Assembly: GCF_019204025.1 (NCBI RefSeq)
Contig: NZ_JAGSPB010000001.1
Coordinates: 1,302,001-1,366,000 of the forward strand
Reading direction: 5' to 3'
From: Erythrobacter ani
Lineage (GTDB): Bacteria > Pseudomonadota > Alphaproteobacteria > Sphingomonadales > Sphingomonadaceae
DNA length: 64,000 bases
Below, piece after piece: positions 17,254 to 26,002 of the stretch. Each line of letters opens with the position of its first letter. Positions within the stretch are counted from its first letter, which is position 1. The notes beneath the pieces are model-generated. The model ran no database searches and was not told where the DNA came from. It saw only the letters and a program-made list of their open reading frames with translations. A program made the position numbers and the translations under genes.

Positions 17254-17670
17254 ATGGACGGCCCCGATCGCCCGCAAACTCTCAGCCTGAAACTGCCAAG
17301 CGGCACAGATCCGGCCTCGATCCGCATGCGTGTTGAGGCGATGGAGATGTTGCTAGAGCGAAGCTTTCGCATACCCGGCGTCAATGTGCCGATCGGCCTC
17401 GACGCGATCATCGGCCTGATCCCGGTTGTGGGCGATTTCATAACGACGGCCATGGGCGCATATATCATCTGGGAAGGCCGCAATTTGGGACTTTCCAAAT
17501 GGCAGTTGAGCCGCATGGGCGCGAATGTTGCCTTCGATACGGCCATCGGCCTCATACCTCTTGTTGGTGACGCGGCTGATTTCGTCTTTCGTTCGAACTC
17601 GCGCAATCTCAGGATCATCAAGAAGCACCTCGACAAACATCACCCAGAAACGCGGATTATCGAGGGGTAA
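17254..17670 (+). CDS. DUF4112 membrane protein
   Basis: 138 residues with two related hydrophobic segments containing GLIPVVGDF and GLIPLVGDAAD, the hallmark of DUF4112. Positively charged ends (FRSNSRN, KKHLDKHH) suggest a small inner-membrane protein. Function unknown. ATG 17254 follows AAGGAG with good spacing. It is 36 nt before kynA and may be in the same transcript, without obvious functional link. Confidence 0.82.
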   Translation: MDGPDRPQTLSLKLPSGTDPASIRMRVEAMEMLLERSFRIPGVNVPIGLDAIIGLIPVVGDFITTAMGAYIIWEGRNLGLSKWQLSRMGANVAFDTAIGLIPLVGDAADFVFRSNSRNLRIIKKHLDKHHPETRIIEG

Positions 17671-17706
17671 TTTCCTTTCTGTAGCGGGCGCGCTAGTGCA
17701 TTCAGC

Positions 17707-18498
17707 ATGGCCGAACACGTCACCTATTCCAGCTATCTCGACCTTACGAAGGTTTTGACCGCGCAGCATCCGGCTTCGGATGCGCATGATGAAATGCTGT
17801 TTATCGTCGTACATCAGGCGAGCGAGCTGTGGCTCAAGCTGTGCCTGCATGAGCTGACCGCCGCGCGCGACCATGTCGAGCGAGACGACTTGCGCCCGGC
17901 GTTCAAGATGCTTTCGCGGGTTGCGCGTGCGCAGCAGCAACTGATCCAGAGCTGGGACGTGCTGAGCACCATGACGCCGCATGATTATTCGCGCATCAGG
18001 CCGCATCTTGGCGCATCATCGGGTTTCCAGTCGCCGCAATATCGCATGATGGAATTCATGCTCGGCGGACGCGACCTCAAACATATCCGCTTGCATGAGA
18101 ACACGGGCAACTGGTCGGATCGACTGCGCAACGAAGTCGCCCGCGACAGTCTTTATGACGCGGCGCTTCAGCTTCTCGCAAGGCGCGGCTTTGTGATCGA
18201 CGCTGAGGTACTGGAGCGCGACCTCGACGCGCCGTATCTTCACAATCCCAGTGTCGAGCGCGCTTGGGCGGAAATCTACCGCTCTCCCGAAGATCACTGG
18301 GACCTCTACGAACTGGCTGAAAAGCTGGTCGATCTGGAATATCACTTCCAGCGCTGGAGGTTCGGCCATCTTAAGACTGTCGAGCGAATAATCGGTTTCA
18401 AACGCGGCACTGGCGGCACTCCCGGCGTTCCGTATCTGGCCGGTGTCCTGAAACAGGCTTTCTTTCCCGAATTGCTCAGTGTTCGGACAGCAATCTGA
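17707..18498 (+). CDS. kynA: Tryptophan 2,3-dioxygenase
   Basis: Haem enzyme opening the indole ring of L-tryptophan to N-formylkynurenine. 263 residues, close to other bacterial TDOs. Landmarks: TYSSYLDL, HDEMLFIVVHQASELWLKL (including the substrate-site histidine), SGFQSPQYRMMEF and the late WRFGHLKTVERIIGFKRGTG. The stop and the kynB start overlap (TGATG). First gene of a three-gene tryptophan catabolic operon. Confidence 0.97.
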   Translation: MAEHVTYSSYLDLTKVLTAQHPASDAHDEMLFIVVHQASELWLKLCLHELTAARDHVERDDLRPAFKMLSRVARAQQQLIQSWDVLSTMTPHDYSRIRPHLGASSGFQSPQYRMMEFMLGGRDLKHIRLHENTGNWSDRLRNEVARDSLYDAALQLLARRGFVIDAEVLERDLDAPYLHNPSVERAWAEIYRSPEDHWDLYELAEKLVDLEYHFQRWRFGHLKTVERIIGFKRGTGGTPGVPYLAGVLKQAFFPELLSVRTAI

Positions 18499-19124
18499 TG
18501 GGCCGCAGGATCTGGGACATTTCACAGCCATTGCACCCGGGCCTGCCGGTGTGGCCAGGTGACACGCAGTTTGCGCAGGCGAAGACTTGGCAGATGAGCG
18601 AGAGTTTACCGGTCAATGTGTCGGCGCTGACGATGTCGACGCATTCAGGTGCCCATGCCGATGCGCCGCTTCATTACAGTGAGGGCGGAGCGGATATCGC
18701 TTCGGTCGATCTGGCTGCGTATCTGGGCGAATGCATGGTAATCGATGCGCGCAGGGCCGCTCATCTAATCGAGAGTAGCGATCTTCCTGAGGACGTGGGC
18801 GCGGACCGGGTGCTATTCCGCACCTTCGAGGTTTTTCCCAGGGATAACTGGAAGGCGGATACCACCGCCATCGCGCCCGAGACGGTCAATCGTCTGGCAG
18901 GTCAAGGCGTGAAGTTGATCGGCATTGATGGACCTTCGATCGATCCGCAGGAATCGAAAGATATGTCCGCGCACAAGGCAGTGTTGAAACATGATATCCG
19001 GGTGCTCGAGGGCCTGGTGCTCGATGATGTGCCGGAAGGACGGTACGAACTCATTGCACTGCCGCTGCCGATCGTTGGCGGCGATGCCTCACCTGTCCGC
19101 GCCATCCTGAGAGATCTGCCGTGA
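18498..19124 (+). CDS. kynB: Kynurenine formamidase
   Basis: Hydrolyses N-formylkynurenine to kynurenine and formate. 208 residues of the metal-dependent cyclase/formamidase family with the zinc pattern H49-x-x-x-H53-x-D55 and H59 in STHSGAHADAPLH. WDISQPLHPGLPVWPGD at the N-terminus is typical of KynB. Its reading frame overlaps the kynA stop by one base and the kynU start by 4 nt. Confidence 0.96.
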   Translation: MGRRIWDISQPLHPGLPVWPGDTQFAQAKTWQMSESLPVNVSALTMSTHSGAHADAPLHYSEGGADIASVDLAAYLGECMVIDARRAAHLIESSDLPEDVGADRVLFRTFEVFPRDNWKADTTAIAPETVNRLAGQGVKLIGIDGPSIDPQESKDMSAHKAVLKHDIRVLEGLVLDDVPEGRYELIALPLPIVGGDASPVRAILRDLP

Positions 19125-20338
19125 TGGACCGCGCGCGTGAGCTCGATGCGGCGGATCCGCTGGCGAAGTACCGTGTACACTTCATTCTTCCCGATGGCCT
19201 GATCTACCTCGACGGCAATTCGCTTGGCGCGCTGCCAAGCGCGACACCGGCAGTGATGCAGCGCGTTATCCAGCAGGAGTGGGGCGAGGGGCTGATCCGC
19301 AGCTGGAACGATGCGGACTGGTTCGAAATGGCAGCGCGCATAGGCGGTAAGATCGCACCCCTTATCGGAGCTGAGCCACAGGAAGTGATCGCGTGCGACA
19401 CCGTCAGTGTGAATCTCTTCAAACTGATCGCAGCGGCGCTCCAGATGCGCCCCGGACGAAAGATCATATTGTCGGAGCCCGGCAATTTCCCGACCGACAT
19501 TTACATGATCGAAGGACTTGAGCGGCAAGGGCTGGCGACACAGAGATTGGCGTCGCGTGAAGATGTCCCAACCGCGCTGGACGAAGACGTCGCGTTGCTG
19601 ATGCTTACGCACGCCCATTACAAGACCGGCGAGCTGTTCGACATGGCGGCGCTAACCAAAGCGGCCCATGAAGTGGGCGCGCTCGTACTTTGGGACTTGT
19701 CGCACAGCACAGGGGCAATGCCTGTCGATCTCGGCGCGATTGGGGCCGACTTTGCGACCGGCTGCGGCTACAAATATCTGTGCGGTGGCCCCGGCGCGCC
19801 TGCATTTGCATTTGTGGCGGAGCGCCATCACCGCGATCTCAAACAACCGCTCACGGGTTGGTTCGGACACGCGCGTCCCTTCGCCTTCTCGGATGAATAC
19901 GAAGCCGCTCCGGGTATCGAGCAGCTGCAGTGCGGTACGTCGCCGGTCCTTGGCCTGGCGGCGCTTGAGGTAGGTGTCGATCTGATCGCCAAGATTGGGG
20001 TAAAGCGGCTTCACCTCAAATCGCAGGCGCTCTCGGAATTCTTCCTCGAATGCGTGGTCGAGCTTGGCCTCGAGCTCGAGCTTGTCAGTCCGGCGGACTC
20101 AGCAGCTCGGGGCAGTCAGCTCAGCTTTCGCCATCAGCATGCGTACGCCATTTCTCAGGCGCTGATCGCGCGCGACGTCATCGGTGATTTCCGTGCGCCT
20201 GATATCTTACGGCTTGGTTTCGCCCCCGCCTACCTTCGCTTCGAGGACATCGCCGAGGCTGCGCGCCACCTAGCCGAGGTGATTGCGGGAGAAGAATGGC
20301 AGCGCGACGAATTCAATCGGCGCGCGGCGGTGACCTGA
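19121..20338 (+). CDS. kynU: Kynureninase
   Basis: PLP enzyme cleaving kynurenine to anthranilate and alanine. 405 residues with cofactor lysine K218 in GCGYKYLCGGPG, the aspartate D192 in WDLSHSTGA and substrate loop IYLDGNSLGALP. It starts at GTG 19121 (inside the kynB stop) or the adjacent ATG 19124. With kynA and kynB it completes tryptophan to anthranilate; no downstream anthranilate dioxygenase or 3-hydroxyanthranilate genes are in the window. Confidence 0.97.
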   Translation: MMDRARELDAADPLAKYRVHFILPDGLIYLDGNSLGALPSATPAVMQRVIQQEWGEGLIRSWNDADWFEMAARIGGKIAPLIGAEPQEVIACDTVSVNLFKLIAAALQMRPGRKIILSEPGNFPTDIYMIEGLERQGLATQRLASREDVPTALDEDVALLMLTHAHYKTGELFDMAALTKAAHEVGALVLWDLSHSTGAMPVDLGAIGADFATGCGYKYLCGGPGAPAFAFVAERHHRDLKQPLTGWFGHARPFAFSDEYEAAPGIEQLQCGTSPVLGLAALEVGVDLIAKIGVKRLHLKSQALSEFFLECVVELGLELELVSPADSAARGSQLSFRHQHAYAISQALIARDVIGDFRAPDILRLGFAPAYLRFEDIAEAARHLAEVIAGEEWQRDEFNRRAAVT

Positions 20339-20348
20339 GCGTCGCTTG

Positions 20349-20798
20349 CTAGTCATCGTTACCCGGCTGGTCGCTCAGGTGAATCGTCCAGAACCTTTCC
20401 ATGTGGAGGTAGGTCATCGACGCCGTCCATGTCACCATAACGAGCCCATTCAGCGCTTCCACACCGCTTAGCAGGCGTATTTGGCCTGTGGGGTACAGGT
20501 CGCCAATGCCCAGTGTCGTGTAGCTGGTGATGGAGAAGTAGAACGCGTCATCGAACTTTGCGGCGCTCGGGCCTGCAATTGCACCGACCCTGAAGACCTC
20601 TTCAAGGAGGATATAAGCGCCAGCATACAGAACGACGTGCAGGACGTGCGAGATCACCGCAGCAGTGAGCATCATCCAGAGCCGCATTCTCGGGTGAACG
20701 CGGAGGTCGGTCGCACCGCGCGAAGTAAAACGCAGGATTTCATAGTGTGTGAAGATCGTCGCGGCGATCAGAAGGGCGGCGAGGATGATGGCGGTCAT
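20349..20798 (-). CDS. Two-helix ion channel, K+ channel-like
   Basis: 149 residues with membrane helices near the N-terminus (MTAIILAALLIAATIF), a middle helix, a pore loop and a last helix. The filter region reads TSYTTLGIGDLYP; potassium channels typically have TVGYGD. It should be an inner-membrane cation channel, but the LGIG filter leaves selectivity uncertain. ATG 20798 is preferred because residues further upstream (frame open to 21014) do not look like family sequence and overlap the plus-strand gene at 20943. The ribosome binding site is weak. Confidence 0.75.
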   Translation of the reverse strand: MTAIILAALLIAATIFTHYEILRFTSRGATDLRVHPRMRLWMMLTAAVISHVLHVVLYAGAYILLEEVFRVGAIAGPSAAKFDDAFYFSITSYTTLGIGDLYPTGQIRLLSGVEALNGLVMVTWTASMTYLHMERFWTIHLSDQPGNDD

Positions 20799-20942
20799 CT
20801 TCGAGAACTGATCCCATGACGGCAGGCGGGTCAAGATGTAGCGGGTGCCAAACGCGCTAGACCTGCTCAGCAGGCACCCATCATTTGTTAATGCATCAAA
20901 GTCTGCGACCGCTATTGCCTGGATCTTATCGAGGGGTAGCGA

Positions 20943-21167
20943 ATGATCCAGTACTCGCTCAAATTTGCGGCTGACAATTTCGAAGGCGAGAAAACGGTTT
21001 CGTTTTACGCGCACTCAACTGCGGGCGCGCTTGAGATTGCCAAGAATTCCGCCGACGGCGACTGGGCCGAGCTGTATCAGGGCGGCCAGTTGGTATGCCG
21101 GATGCGGCTTGTTGAGGAGACGGGCGTCTGGCTGGTCGAAGGCTCACGCAAGCACGCGCAGGGATAA
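20943..21167 (+). CDS. Small conserved-looking protein, unknown
   Basis: 74 residues with no signal peptide or membrane helix: YSLKFAADNFEGEKTVSFYA, then AKNSADGDWAELYQGG and a C-terminal VWLVEGSR. The alternating pattern suggests a small alpha/beta fold. GAGGGG lies 6 nt before ATG 20943, supporting translation. Not recognised beyond that. Confidence 0.6.
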   Translation: MIQYSLKFAADNFEGEKTVSFYAHSTAGALEIAKNSADGDWAELYQGGQLVCRMRLVEETGVWLVEGSRKHAQG

Positions 21168-21267
21168 TGACACGCAGCCGCGCGTGAGTGGCGGTTGGAT
21201 CAGATAGCGCAGCATAGATTTCAGATGAGGTGTCCGCCGTTCGGCGCAGCGATATGGCAGATATCTC

Positions 21268-21299
21268 GCCCCGCCGGGCTCCTGACAGCCCGGCGGGGC
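21268..21299. terminator. 13-bp GC hairpin between convergent genes
   Basis: A perfect 13-bp stem (GCCCCGCCGGGCT and its complement) with a 6-nt loop. No T-run follows on either strand. It lies between a plus-strand gene ending at 21167 and the Crp/Fnr gene ending at 21346, so a bidirectional transcription barrier is the likely role. Confidence 0.5.
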
Positions 21300-21345
21300 A
21301 AACCAGCGAAACCCGGTGTGAGTGGGTCGTTATCGGCAGAAAGGT

Positions 21346-22077
21346 TCAAACCTTCTCATCGAACCAGTCGAGGTCCAGATCCTCATATCGATCGGTGAAT
21401 TGACCCATTTCAACCAACCGGTTTCGCTGAAGGATTTTTACCGCCCCGTTCTTTCTCTCGACGATGCCTTCACCGATGAATTGGCGAAACAGCCTGCTGA
21501 CCTGAACTTCCGTCAGCCCGATCGCATCGCCCACCTGACCTTGGGTAAGACCCAGCCGGAAGCGATCTTCGGATGTGTCGAACAGGAGATTTCGGCGCGC
21601 TTCGATTTCCAGAATCAGAGCCGCCAGGCGCGCCCGGCCTCGCGTCCGGCCGATTGAAACCAGTCGATCATTGAGGATCGCATTTTCCATCGCGGCAAAT
21701 GTGTAGAAGATGGCAGCGACCCGCGGCAGCCGTGTGAAGGCCTCGATCAGGTTGGAGCGTGGAAAAATGTAGACCACCGAAGGAGCGTTCACCGTAATGG
21801 TGTGGGTCGCATGTTCGAAAGGAATGTTGGCAGTGCCGACAATATCGCCTGAGAAATACAGCCGGGTGATGGCACGCTCTCCGCTGGGCAAATCGAGCGA
21901 GGCGAACAGGCGGCCTTCTTCAACGATGAACAGTTGGTCTGGCTCGTCTACCTCGCTCGCGACCAGATTGGTGCCAGCTTCATAGCTCCGCTTGGCGCAA
22001 GCAAGACCTTTGAAGGCTTCCTCTTCTTCAGGCCGCAGAGGCGTAACCTTGCCATATTTCGCAAGCAGATTCTGCAC
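21346..22077 (-). CDS. Crp/Fnr-family transcription regulator
   Basis: 243 residues: cyclic-nucleotide-binding-type domain (about 15-130, with VASEVDEPDQLFIVEEGR and YFSGDIVGTANIPF), dimer helix, and a C-terminal winged helix with recognition helix LTEVQVSRLFRQF. No cysteine cluster of the Fnr iron-sulfur type is seen, so it is not an oxygen-sensing FNR. Signal and targets are unknown. It is a single gene, with open space upstream (22078-22203). Confidence 0.88.
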   Translation of the reverse strand: MQNLLAKYGKVTPLRPEEEEAFKGLACAKRSYEAGTNLVASEVDEPDQLFIVEEGRLFASLDLPSGERAITRLYFSGDIVGTANIPFEHATHTITVNAPSVVYIFPRSNLIEAFTRLPRVAAIFYTFAAMENAILNDRLVSIGRTRGRARLAALILEIEARRNLLFDTSEDRFRLGLTQGQVGDAIGLTEVQVSRLFRQFIGEGIVERKNGAVKILQRNRLVEMGQFTDRYEDLDLDWFDEKV

Positions 22078-22203
22078 GATTTAGTCCCCTACGATCTAGC
22101 GCCGGATCGCCGAGCTATATCGGGAGAGTTTATGCTTGTCTAAACGAAAACCTGATAGGGTCCGGCGGCCCAGTACGGTCTTTGCTTGCCCAGTCGTACG
22201 CCA

Positions 22204-22812
22204 TCAAGCTTCGAGTTCGATGTCCCAATACAGCCAGTCGCGCCATGTTTCGTGTAGGTAATTAGGCGGAAACTGCTTGCCATATTGCTGCAATTGCCAG
22301 CTTGTCGGGCGGATCGGTTTCATCTGCACAGGCATGCTCGCCTGCTTGGGCGTACGGCCGCCTTTTTTCATGTTGCAAGGCGCGCAGGCGGTGATGATGT
22401 TCTCCCACGTCGTCTTCCCGCCAAGCCGCCGGGGTATGACGTGGTCGAACGTGAGATGGTCGGTGTTGCCGCAATACTGGCAGGTGAACTTGTCGCGCAA
22501 AAACACGTTGAACCGGGTGAAGGCGGGAAATTCGCTCTGCCTCACATATTGGCGAAGCGCGATAACACTCGGTATCTTCATGTCGAGGCTGGGCGAATGC
22601 ACCTCGCGGTCATAGCTTTCGACGATATCGACACGGTCCAGAAACACCGCTTTGATCGCGGTCTGCCAAGGCCAAAGGCTCAGCGGATAGTAGGATAGCG
22701 GTGTGTAATCCGCATTCAGCACAAGAGCCGGGCAAGATGACAGGTTGCGCGTGGGATCTTCCAATGCGCTGCGGAATTTGGCCGCCGTTTCGATCAGTTC
22801 GCTCTTGAACAC
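22204..22812 (-). CDS. HNH endonuclease-family protein
   Basis: 202 residues with an HNH core: zinc cysteines in FTCQYCG, LTFDHVIPRRLGGKTTWENI and ACAPCNMKKGG. The N-terminal part (ALVLNADYTPLSYYPLSLW) is typical of a chromosomal alphaproteobacterial HNH family not linked to phages. GTG 22812 is chosen, with GGGAGGG upstream; the frame is open to 22857. It is divergent from gluQ. DNA cleavage is inferred from the fold. Confidence 0.82.
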   Translation of the reverse strand: MFKSELIETAAKFRSALEDPTRNLSSCPALVLNADYTPLSYYPLSLWPWQTAIKAVFLDRVDIVESYDREVHSPSLDMKIPSVIALRQYVRQSEFPAFTRFNVFLRDKFTCQYCGNTDHLTFDHVIPRRLGGKTTWENIITACAPCNMKKGGRTPKQASMPVQMKPIRPTSWQLQQYGKQFPPNYLHETWRDWLYWDIELEA

Positions 22813-22953
22813 GCTCCGCGTCCCTCCCTGATTGAATGGAACATGCCGTGACAACAAAAAGAGTCAAAGCCATGACATTGTTCATATCCACAGTGACGAT
22901 GTGTGGACGTCTTGTTGATAGCCTATGGATAGAGGCTGTGCCATTGTCGCCGG

Positions 22954-23784
22954 ATGAATACGACGCCCGGCATAGTGACGCGCTTCGCGCCGAGCCCCAA
23001 TGGGCACTTGCATCTGGGGCATGCTTTCTCGGCAATCTACGCCCATGATTTGGCCAAAACGGCAGGCGGACGCTTTCTCCTTCGGATCGAGGATATAGAT
23101 GGTCCCCGATCGCGCCCCGAGCACGCCGACGAATTTCGCCGCGACCTCGAATGGCTGGGGCTCGAATGGGAAGAGGTGCCGGCGCAATCGACCCGGCTGG
23201 AAAGCTACCGCGATGCTGCCGATACGCTGCTTGAACTAGGTATGGCCTATCGGTGCTCGTGCACTCGCAAGGAGATCGAGGCGCTCGACCCGCGCACAGG
23301 CGAGGACGGTGTGATCTATCCCGGAGCTTGCAAAGGACGCTGTCCGACGGGCGAAGAACCTGCTGCGCTCAGGCTGGATGTGGACAAGGCAATGACCGAA
23401 TTGGGCGAACTCATCTGGACTGATGAGCAGGCGGGTTCGGTCATTGCCGATCCGCGCGAGTTCGGCGACGTCGTAATCGTGCGCAAGGACCTGCCGGCGA
23501 GCTATCATCTGGCTGCGACTCTGGACGATGCGGCCGATGAGGTCACGGTGGTGACAAGAGGCTCCGATCTGTTCGCAGCAACCCATGTCCACCGCATTCT
23601 TCAAGAGCTGCTCGAATTGCCACTGCCGCATTATCATCACCACAACCTCTTGATCGATGATGATGGCCGGAAACTGGCAAAAAGACGCGGATCGCCTGCG
23701 CTAGCTTCGCGCCGAGAACGCGGCGAAGACGGGCTAGTGCTGGCCGAGCAATTGCGGTTGCAACAAAAGCTATCTGGAACTTAG
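22954..23784 (+). CDS. gluQ: Glutamyl-Q tRNA(Asp) synthetase
   Basis: Attaches glutamate to queuosine at position 34 of tRNA(Asp). 276 residues, a GluRS catalytic domain without the anticodon-binding half. Present are TRFAPSPNGHLHLGHA (HIGH-like), zinc cysteines in CSCTRKEIE and later CKGRC, and the KMSKS-equivalent KLAKRRGS. The shortened length separates it from true GluRS. It complements queC earlier in the window. Confidence 0.92.
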   Translation: MNTTPGIVTRFAPSPNGHLHLGHAFSAIYAHDLAKTAGGRFLLRIEDIDGPRSRPEHADEFRRDLEWLGLEWEEVPAQSTRLESYRDAADTLLELGMAYRCSCTRKEIEALDPRTGEDGVIYPGACKGRCPTGEEPAALRLDVDKAMTELGELIWTDEQAGSVIADPREFGDVVIVRKDLPASYHLAATLDDAADEVTVVTRGSDLFAATHVHRILQELLELPLPHYHHHNLLIDDDGRKLAKRRGSPALASRRERGEDGLVLAEQLRLQQKLSGT

Positions 23785-23808
23785 CGTGAAAGAACCCATT
23801 TAACTGTC

Positions 23809-24039
23809 ATGAACTATATCCTCATCGCTGTCCTTGTCGTCCTTTGTGTCATGGTGATCGTTTCGCTCGTACGCGGGATTATTGCGTTTCTGCAGACTAC
23901 GAAGATCGACCTTGAAACCGGCGAGGGCGAAACCGCGACCGATATGCAGATGCTGCAGAACAAGGCGATGTTTGCGCGGATCAAGTATCAGGCGCTGGCA
24001 ATCGCTGTGGTGGCGATCATTCTGGCCGTCTCGCGCTAG
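23809..24039 (+). CDS. HIG1-domain small membrane protein
   Basis: 76 residues with two membrane helices (1-25 and about 57-75) joined by a charged loop. The loop RGIIAFLQTTKIDLETGEGE followed by TDMQMLQNKAMFARIKYQALA matches the HIG1 domain shared with mitochondrial respiratory supercomplex factors. A role with the respiratory chain is inference from the mitochondrial relatives. It lies 24 nt after gluQ and 33 nt before the adenosyltransferase. Confidence 0.85.
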   Translation: MNYILIAVLVVLCVMVIVSLVRGIIAFLQTTKIDLETGEGETATDMQMLQNKAMFARIKYQALAIAVVAIILAVSR

Positions 24040-24072
24040 ACGCGCCCGCGCCGGGCGCGCTAAGGCGCTCGG

Positions 24073-24648
24073 ATGGTCAAACTCAACAAAATCTATACGC
24101 GCACCGGCGACGATGGCACCACTGGGCTTGTCGATGGGTCTCGCTGTCCGAAACACTCGGCTCGGATTGCTGCGATCGGTGAGGTGGATGAAGCGAATTG
24201 CGCGATCGGCCATGCAATTTGTGCGATTGCCGACGAAGCGCTGGCGAGCCTGCTGACACGGGTTCAAAACGACCTTTTCGATCTTGGTGCGGACCTTGCG
24301 ACACCAGCAGAGGACGGCGATTTCTCTCCTTCGGAAATGGTACTGCGCATCGTTTCTTCGCAAGCGGAATGGATCGAAGCTCAAATTGACACCCTCAACG
24401 AACGGCTTGAGCCGCTGACCAGCTTTGTCCTGCCCGGCGGCAGCGAAGCGGCCTCTCGTGTTCACGTTGCCCGTGCGACCACGCGATCGGCAGAGCGTGC
24501 GGTAACGGCGATGGCAGCCGAAACGCCGGTCAATCCAGAGGCTGCCGCTTACATAAACCGGCTGTCCGATCTTCTGTTCGTCCTTGCACGCGTGCTCAAC
24601 GATGACGGAAATTCGGATGTGAAATGGGTTCCTGGCGCAAATCGTTGA
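24073..24648 (+). CDS. Cob(I)alamin adenosyltransferase, PduO type
   Basis: Makes adenosylcobalamin from cob(I)alamin and ATP. 191 residues with the N-terminal ATP motif YTRTGDDGTTGL, the GEVDEANCAIG helix, and the conserved VHVARATTRSAERAV and YINRLSDLLFVLARVLN stretches of the PduO fold. A hairpin of 7 GC pairs (about 24041-24059) sits just upstream, without a T-run. The acyl-CoA gene behind suggests, by inference, use of B12 in methylmalonyl-CoA metabolism. Confidence 0.93.
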   Translation: MVKLNKIYTRTGDDGTTGLVDGSRCPKHSARIAAIGEVDEANCAIGHAICAIADEALASLLTRVQNDLFDLGADLATPAEDGDFSPSEMVLRIVSSQAEWIEAQIDTLNERLEPLTSFVLPGGSEAASRVHVARATTRSAERAVTAMAAETPVNPEAAAYINRLSDLLFVLARVLNDDGNSDVKWVPGANR

Positions 24649-24728
24649 CGGCTGGCTCTGGCCAATAACCCCTCCCGACGCTAACAGGCCTGGCAGACAT
24701 AATGCTGCACTTGCGAAGGAAGTCTGTC

Positions 24729-25598
24729 ATGCGGAAAATTGGTGTAATCGGGGCCGGTCAGATGGGAACCGGTATCGCGCAGACGGTGGCACAGCATGGA
24801 ATGCAAGTGCTGCTGTCGGATGTCGATCTCGCGCGGGCTCAGGCAGGCAAGGATTCCATCGAAAAGGCCGTAATCAAGCTGGTGGGCCGCGGAAAGATCG
24901 AAGCTGGCGCTGCCGAGGCGCTCCTCGACAAGGTTACCCCCGTCGCGGATTACGCGCCAATGGCGGAAGCCGAGCTGATCATCGAAGCTGCAACCGAAAA
25001 AGAGCAGATCAAGCAGGCCATCTTCGAAGCGGCAGGTAAGGTCTTGTCAGACAGCGCGGTCATGGCGTCGAACACCAGCTCGATTCCGATCACCCGGATG
25101 GCCAATCATTCGCCCGATCCCGAACGCTTCATCGGTTTGCACTTTTTCAATCCAGTCCCGGTGATGGGACTGATCGAGGTCATTCCCGGTCTGGCGACCG
25201 CGCAGGATACGACCGATCGTGTCACTGCATTTGCGGAAGGCCTCGGCAAACAAGTGGTGCTCAGTCAGGATGAGCCAGGTTTCGTCGTCAATCGGATCCT
25301 GCTTCCCATGATAAACGAGGCTGTTTTCGTCCTCGGTCAATCCACCGCCGGGATAGAGGATATCGACAAAGGATGCCGGCTGGGCCTGAACCACCCGATG
25401 GGTCCGTTGCAACTTGCCGATTTCGTGGGCCTCGATACCTGTCTCGACATCATCAAGGTTCTCTACAAGACGACCCGCGATACGAAATATCGGCCCGCGC
25501 CGCTGCTAGTCAAATACGTCGAAGCCGGATGGCTTGGCCGCAAGACCGGGCGCGGTTTTTACGATTATTCTGGCGATGCACCTGTTCCCACGCGGTAA
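24729..25598 (+). CDS. 3-hydroxybutyryl-CoA dehydrogenase
   Basis: NAD(P)-dependent oxidation or reduction of 3-hydroxyacyl-CoA. 289 residues: Rossmann motif [25 protein letters not shown], catalytic histidine in [17 protein letters not shown], and the C-terminal [19 protein letters not shown]. This is the stand-alone short form (HbdA/PaaH type), not the fused FadB. ATG 24729 has AAGGA upstream; the frame open from 24702 adds an unlikely tail. The intact gene just after B12 adenosylation hints at acyl-CoA or PHB metabolism. Confidence 0.93.
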   Translation: MRKIGVIGAGQMGTGIAQTVAQHGMQVLLSDVDLARAQAGKDSIEKAVIKLVGRGKIEAGAAEALLDKVTPVADYAPMAEAELIIEAATEKEQIKQAIFEAAGKVLSDSAVMASNTSSIPITRMANHSPDPERFIGLHFFNPVPVMGLIEVIPGLATAQDTTDRVTAFAEGLGKQVVLSQDEPGFVVNRILLPMINEAVFVLGQSTAGIEDIDKGCRLGLNHPMGPLQLADFVGLDTCLDIIKVLYKTTRDTKYRPAPLLVKYVEAGWLGRKTGRGFYDYSGDAPVPTR

Positions 25599-25603
25599 AA
25601 CTC

Positions 25604-25628
25604 GGAACACTGGCCCGGTCCTGCCGTT
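25604..25628 (+). promoter_or_regulatory. EcfG-type general-stress promoter
   Basis: GGAAC, exactly 16 nt, CGTT, the full consensus of alphaproteobacterial EcfG (sigma of the general stress response). The -10 ends 23 nt before the ATG of the acidic protein at 25652, leaving a short leader that holds AAAGGAG. Confidence 0.75.
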
Positions 25629-25651
25629 GGTTATGCAAAGGAGTTACCAGC

Positions 25652-25978
25652 ATGACCGACAACAAAGCCCCCGTTAAAAGCCAGGAAGAACGCCAAGCCG
25701 ATCTCGCCCCGGAAATGGATAATGACGAGCAGGACGATCACCGCAGTCAGGCGCAGGAAGTCGCAATGCAGGCGAAGGAGCACGCACAATCTGCAGGCGC
25801 GACAGAAAGTCTGAAAGTCGCATCGGATTCAGTCGATGGTGTCGCAGGTTCCGAAACCGACATGGTCGATCAGATGCGCGAGATGGAAGACAGTGGACGG
25901 ATTGATTACGGCGCCTTTGCCGGCGAGCCGAACCACGATGACAATACGTCTAAATACGATGGCAAAGAGCGCGCGTAG
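25652..25978 (+). CDS. Acidic hydrophilic protein, probable stress protein
   Basis: 108 residues, strongly acidic and without hydrophobic segments: many D, E, Q and S (EMDNDEQDDHRSQ), an AMQAKEHAQSAG helix and a QMREMEDSGRIDYGAFAGEP region. It looks partly disordered and I cannot assign a family. A consensus EcfG promoter and AAAGGAG lie immediately upstream, so it is probably made under general stress. An open frame upstream from 25373 is the HBD gene in another frame. Confidence 0.75.
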   Translation: MTDNKAPVKSQEERQADLAPEMDNDEQDDHRSQAQEVAMQAKEHAQSAGATESLKVASDSVDGVAGSETDMVDQMREMEDSGRIDYGAFAGEPNHDDNTSKYDGKERA

Positions 25979-26002
25979 GCAAGCCCGCAACTCCGCCTTG
26001 TG

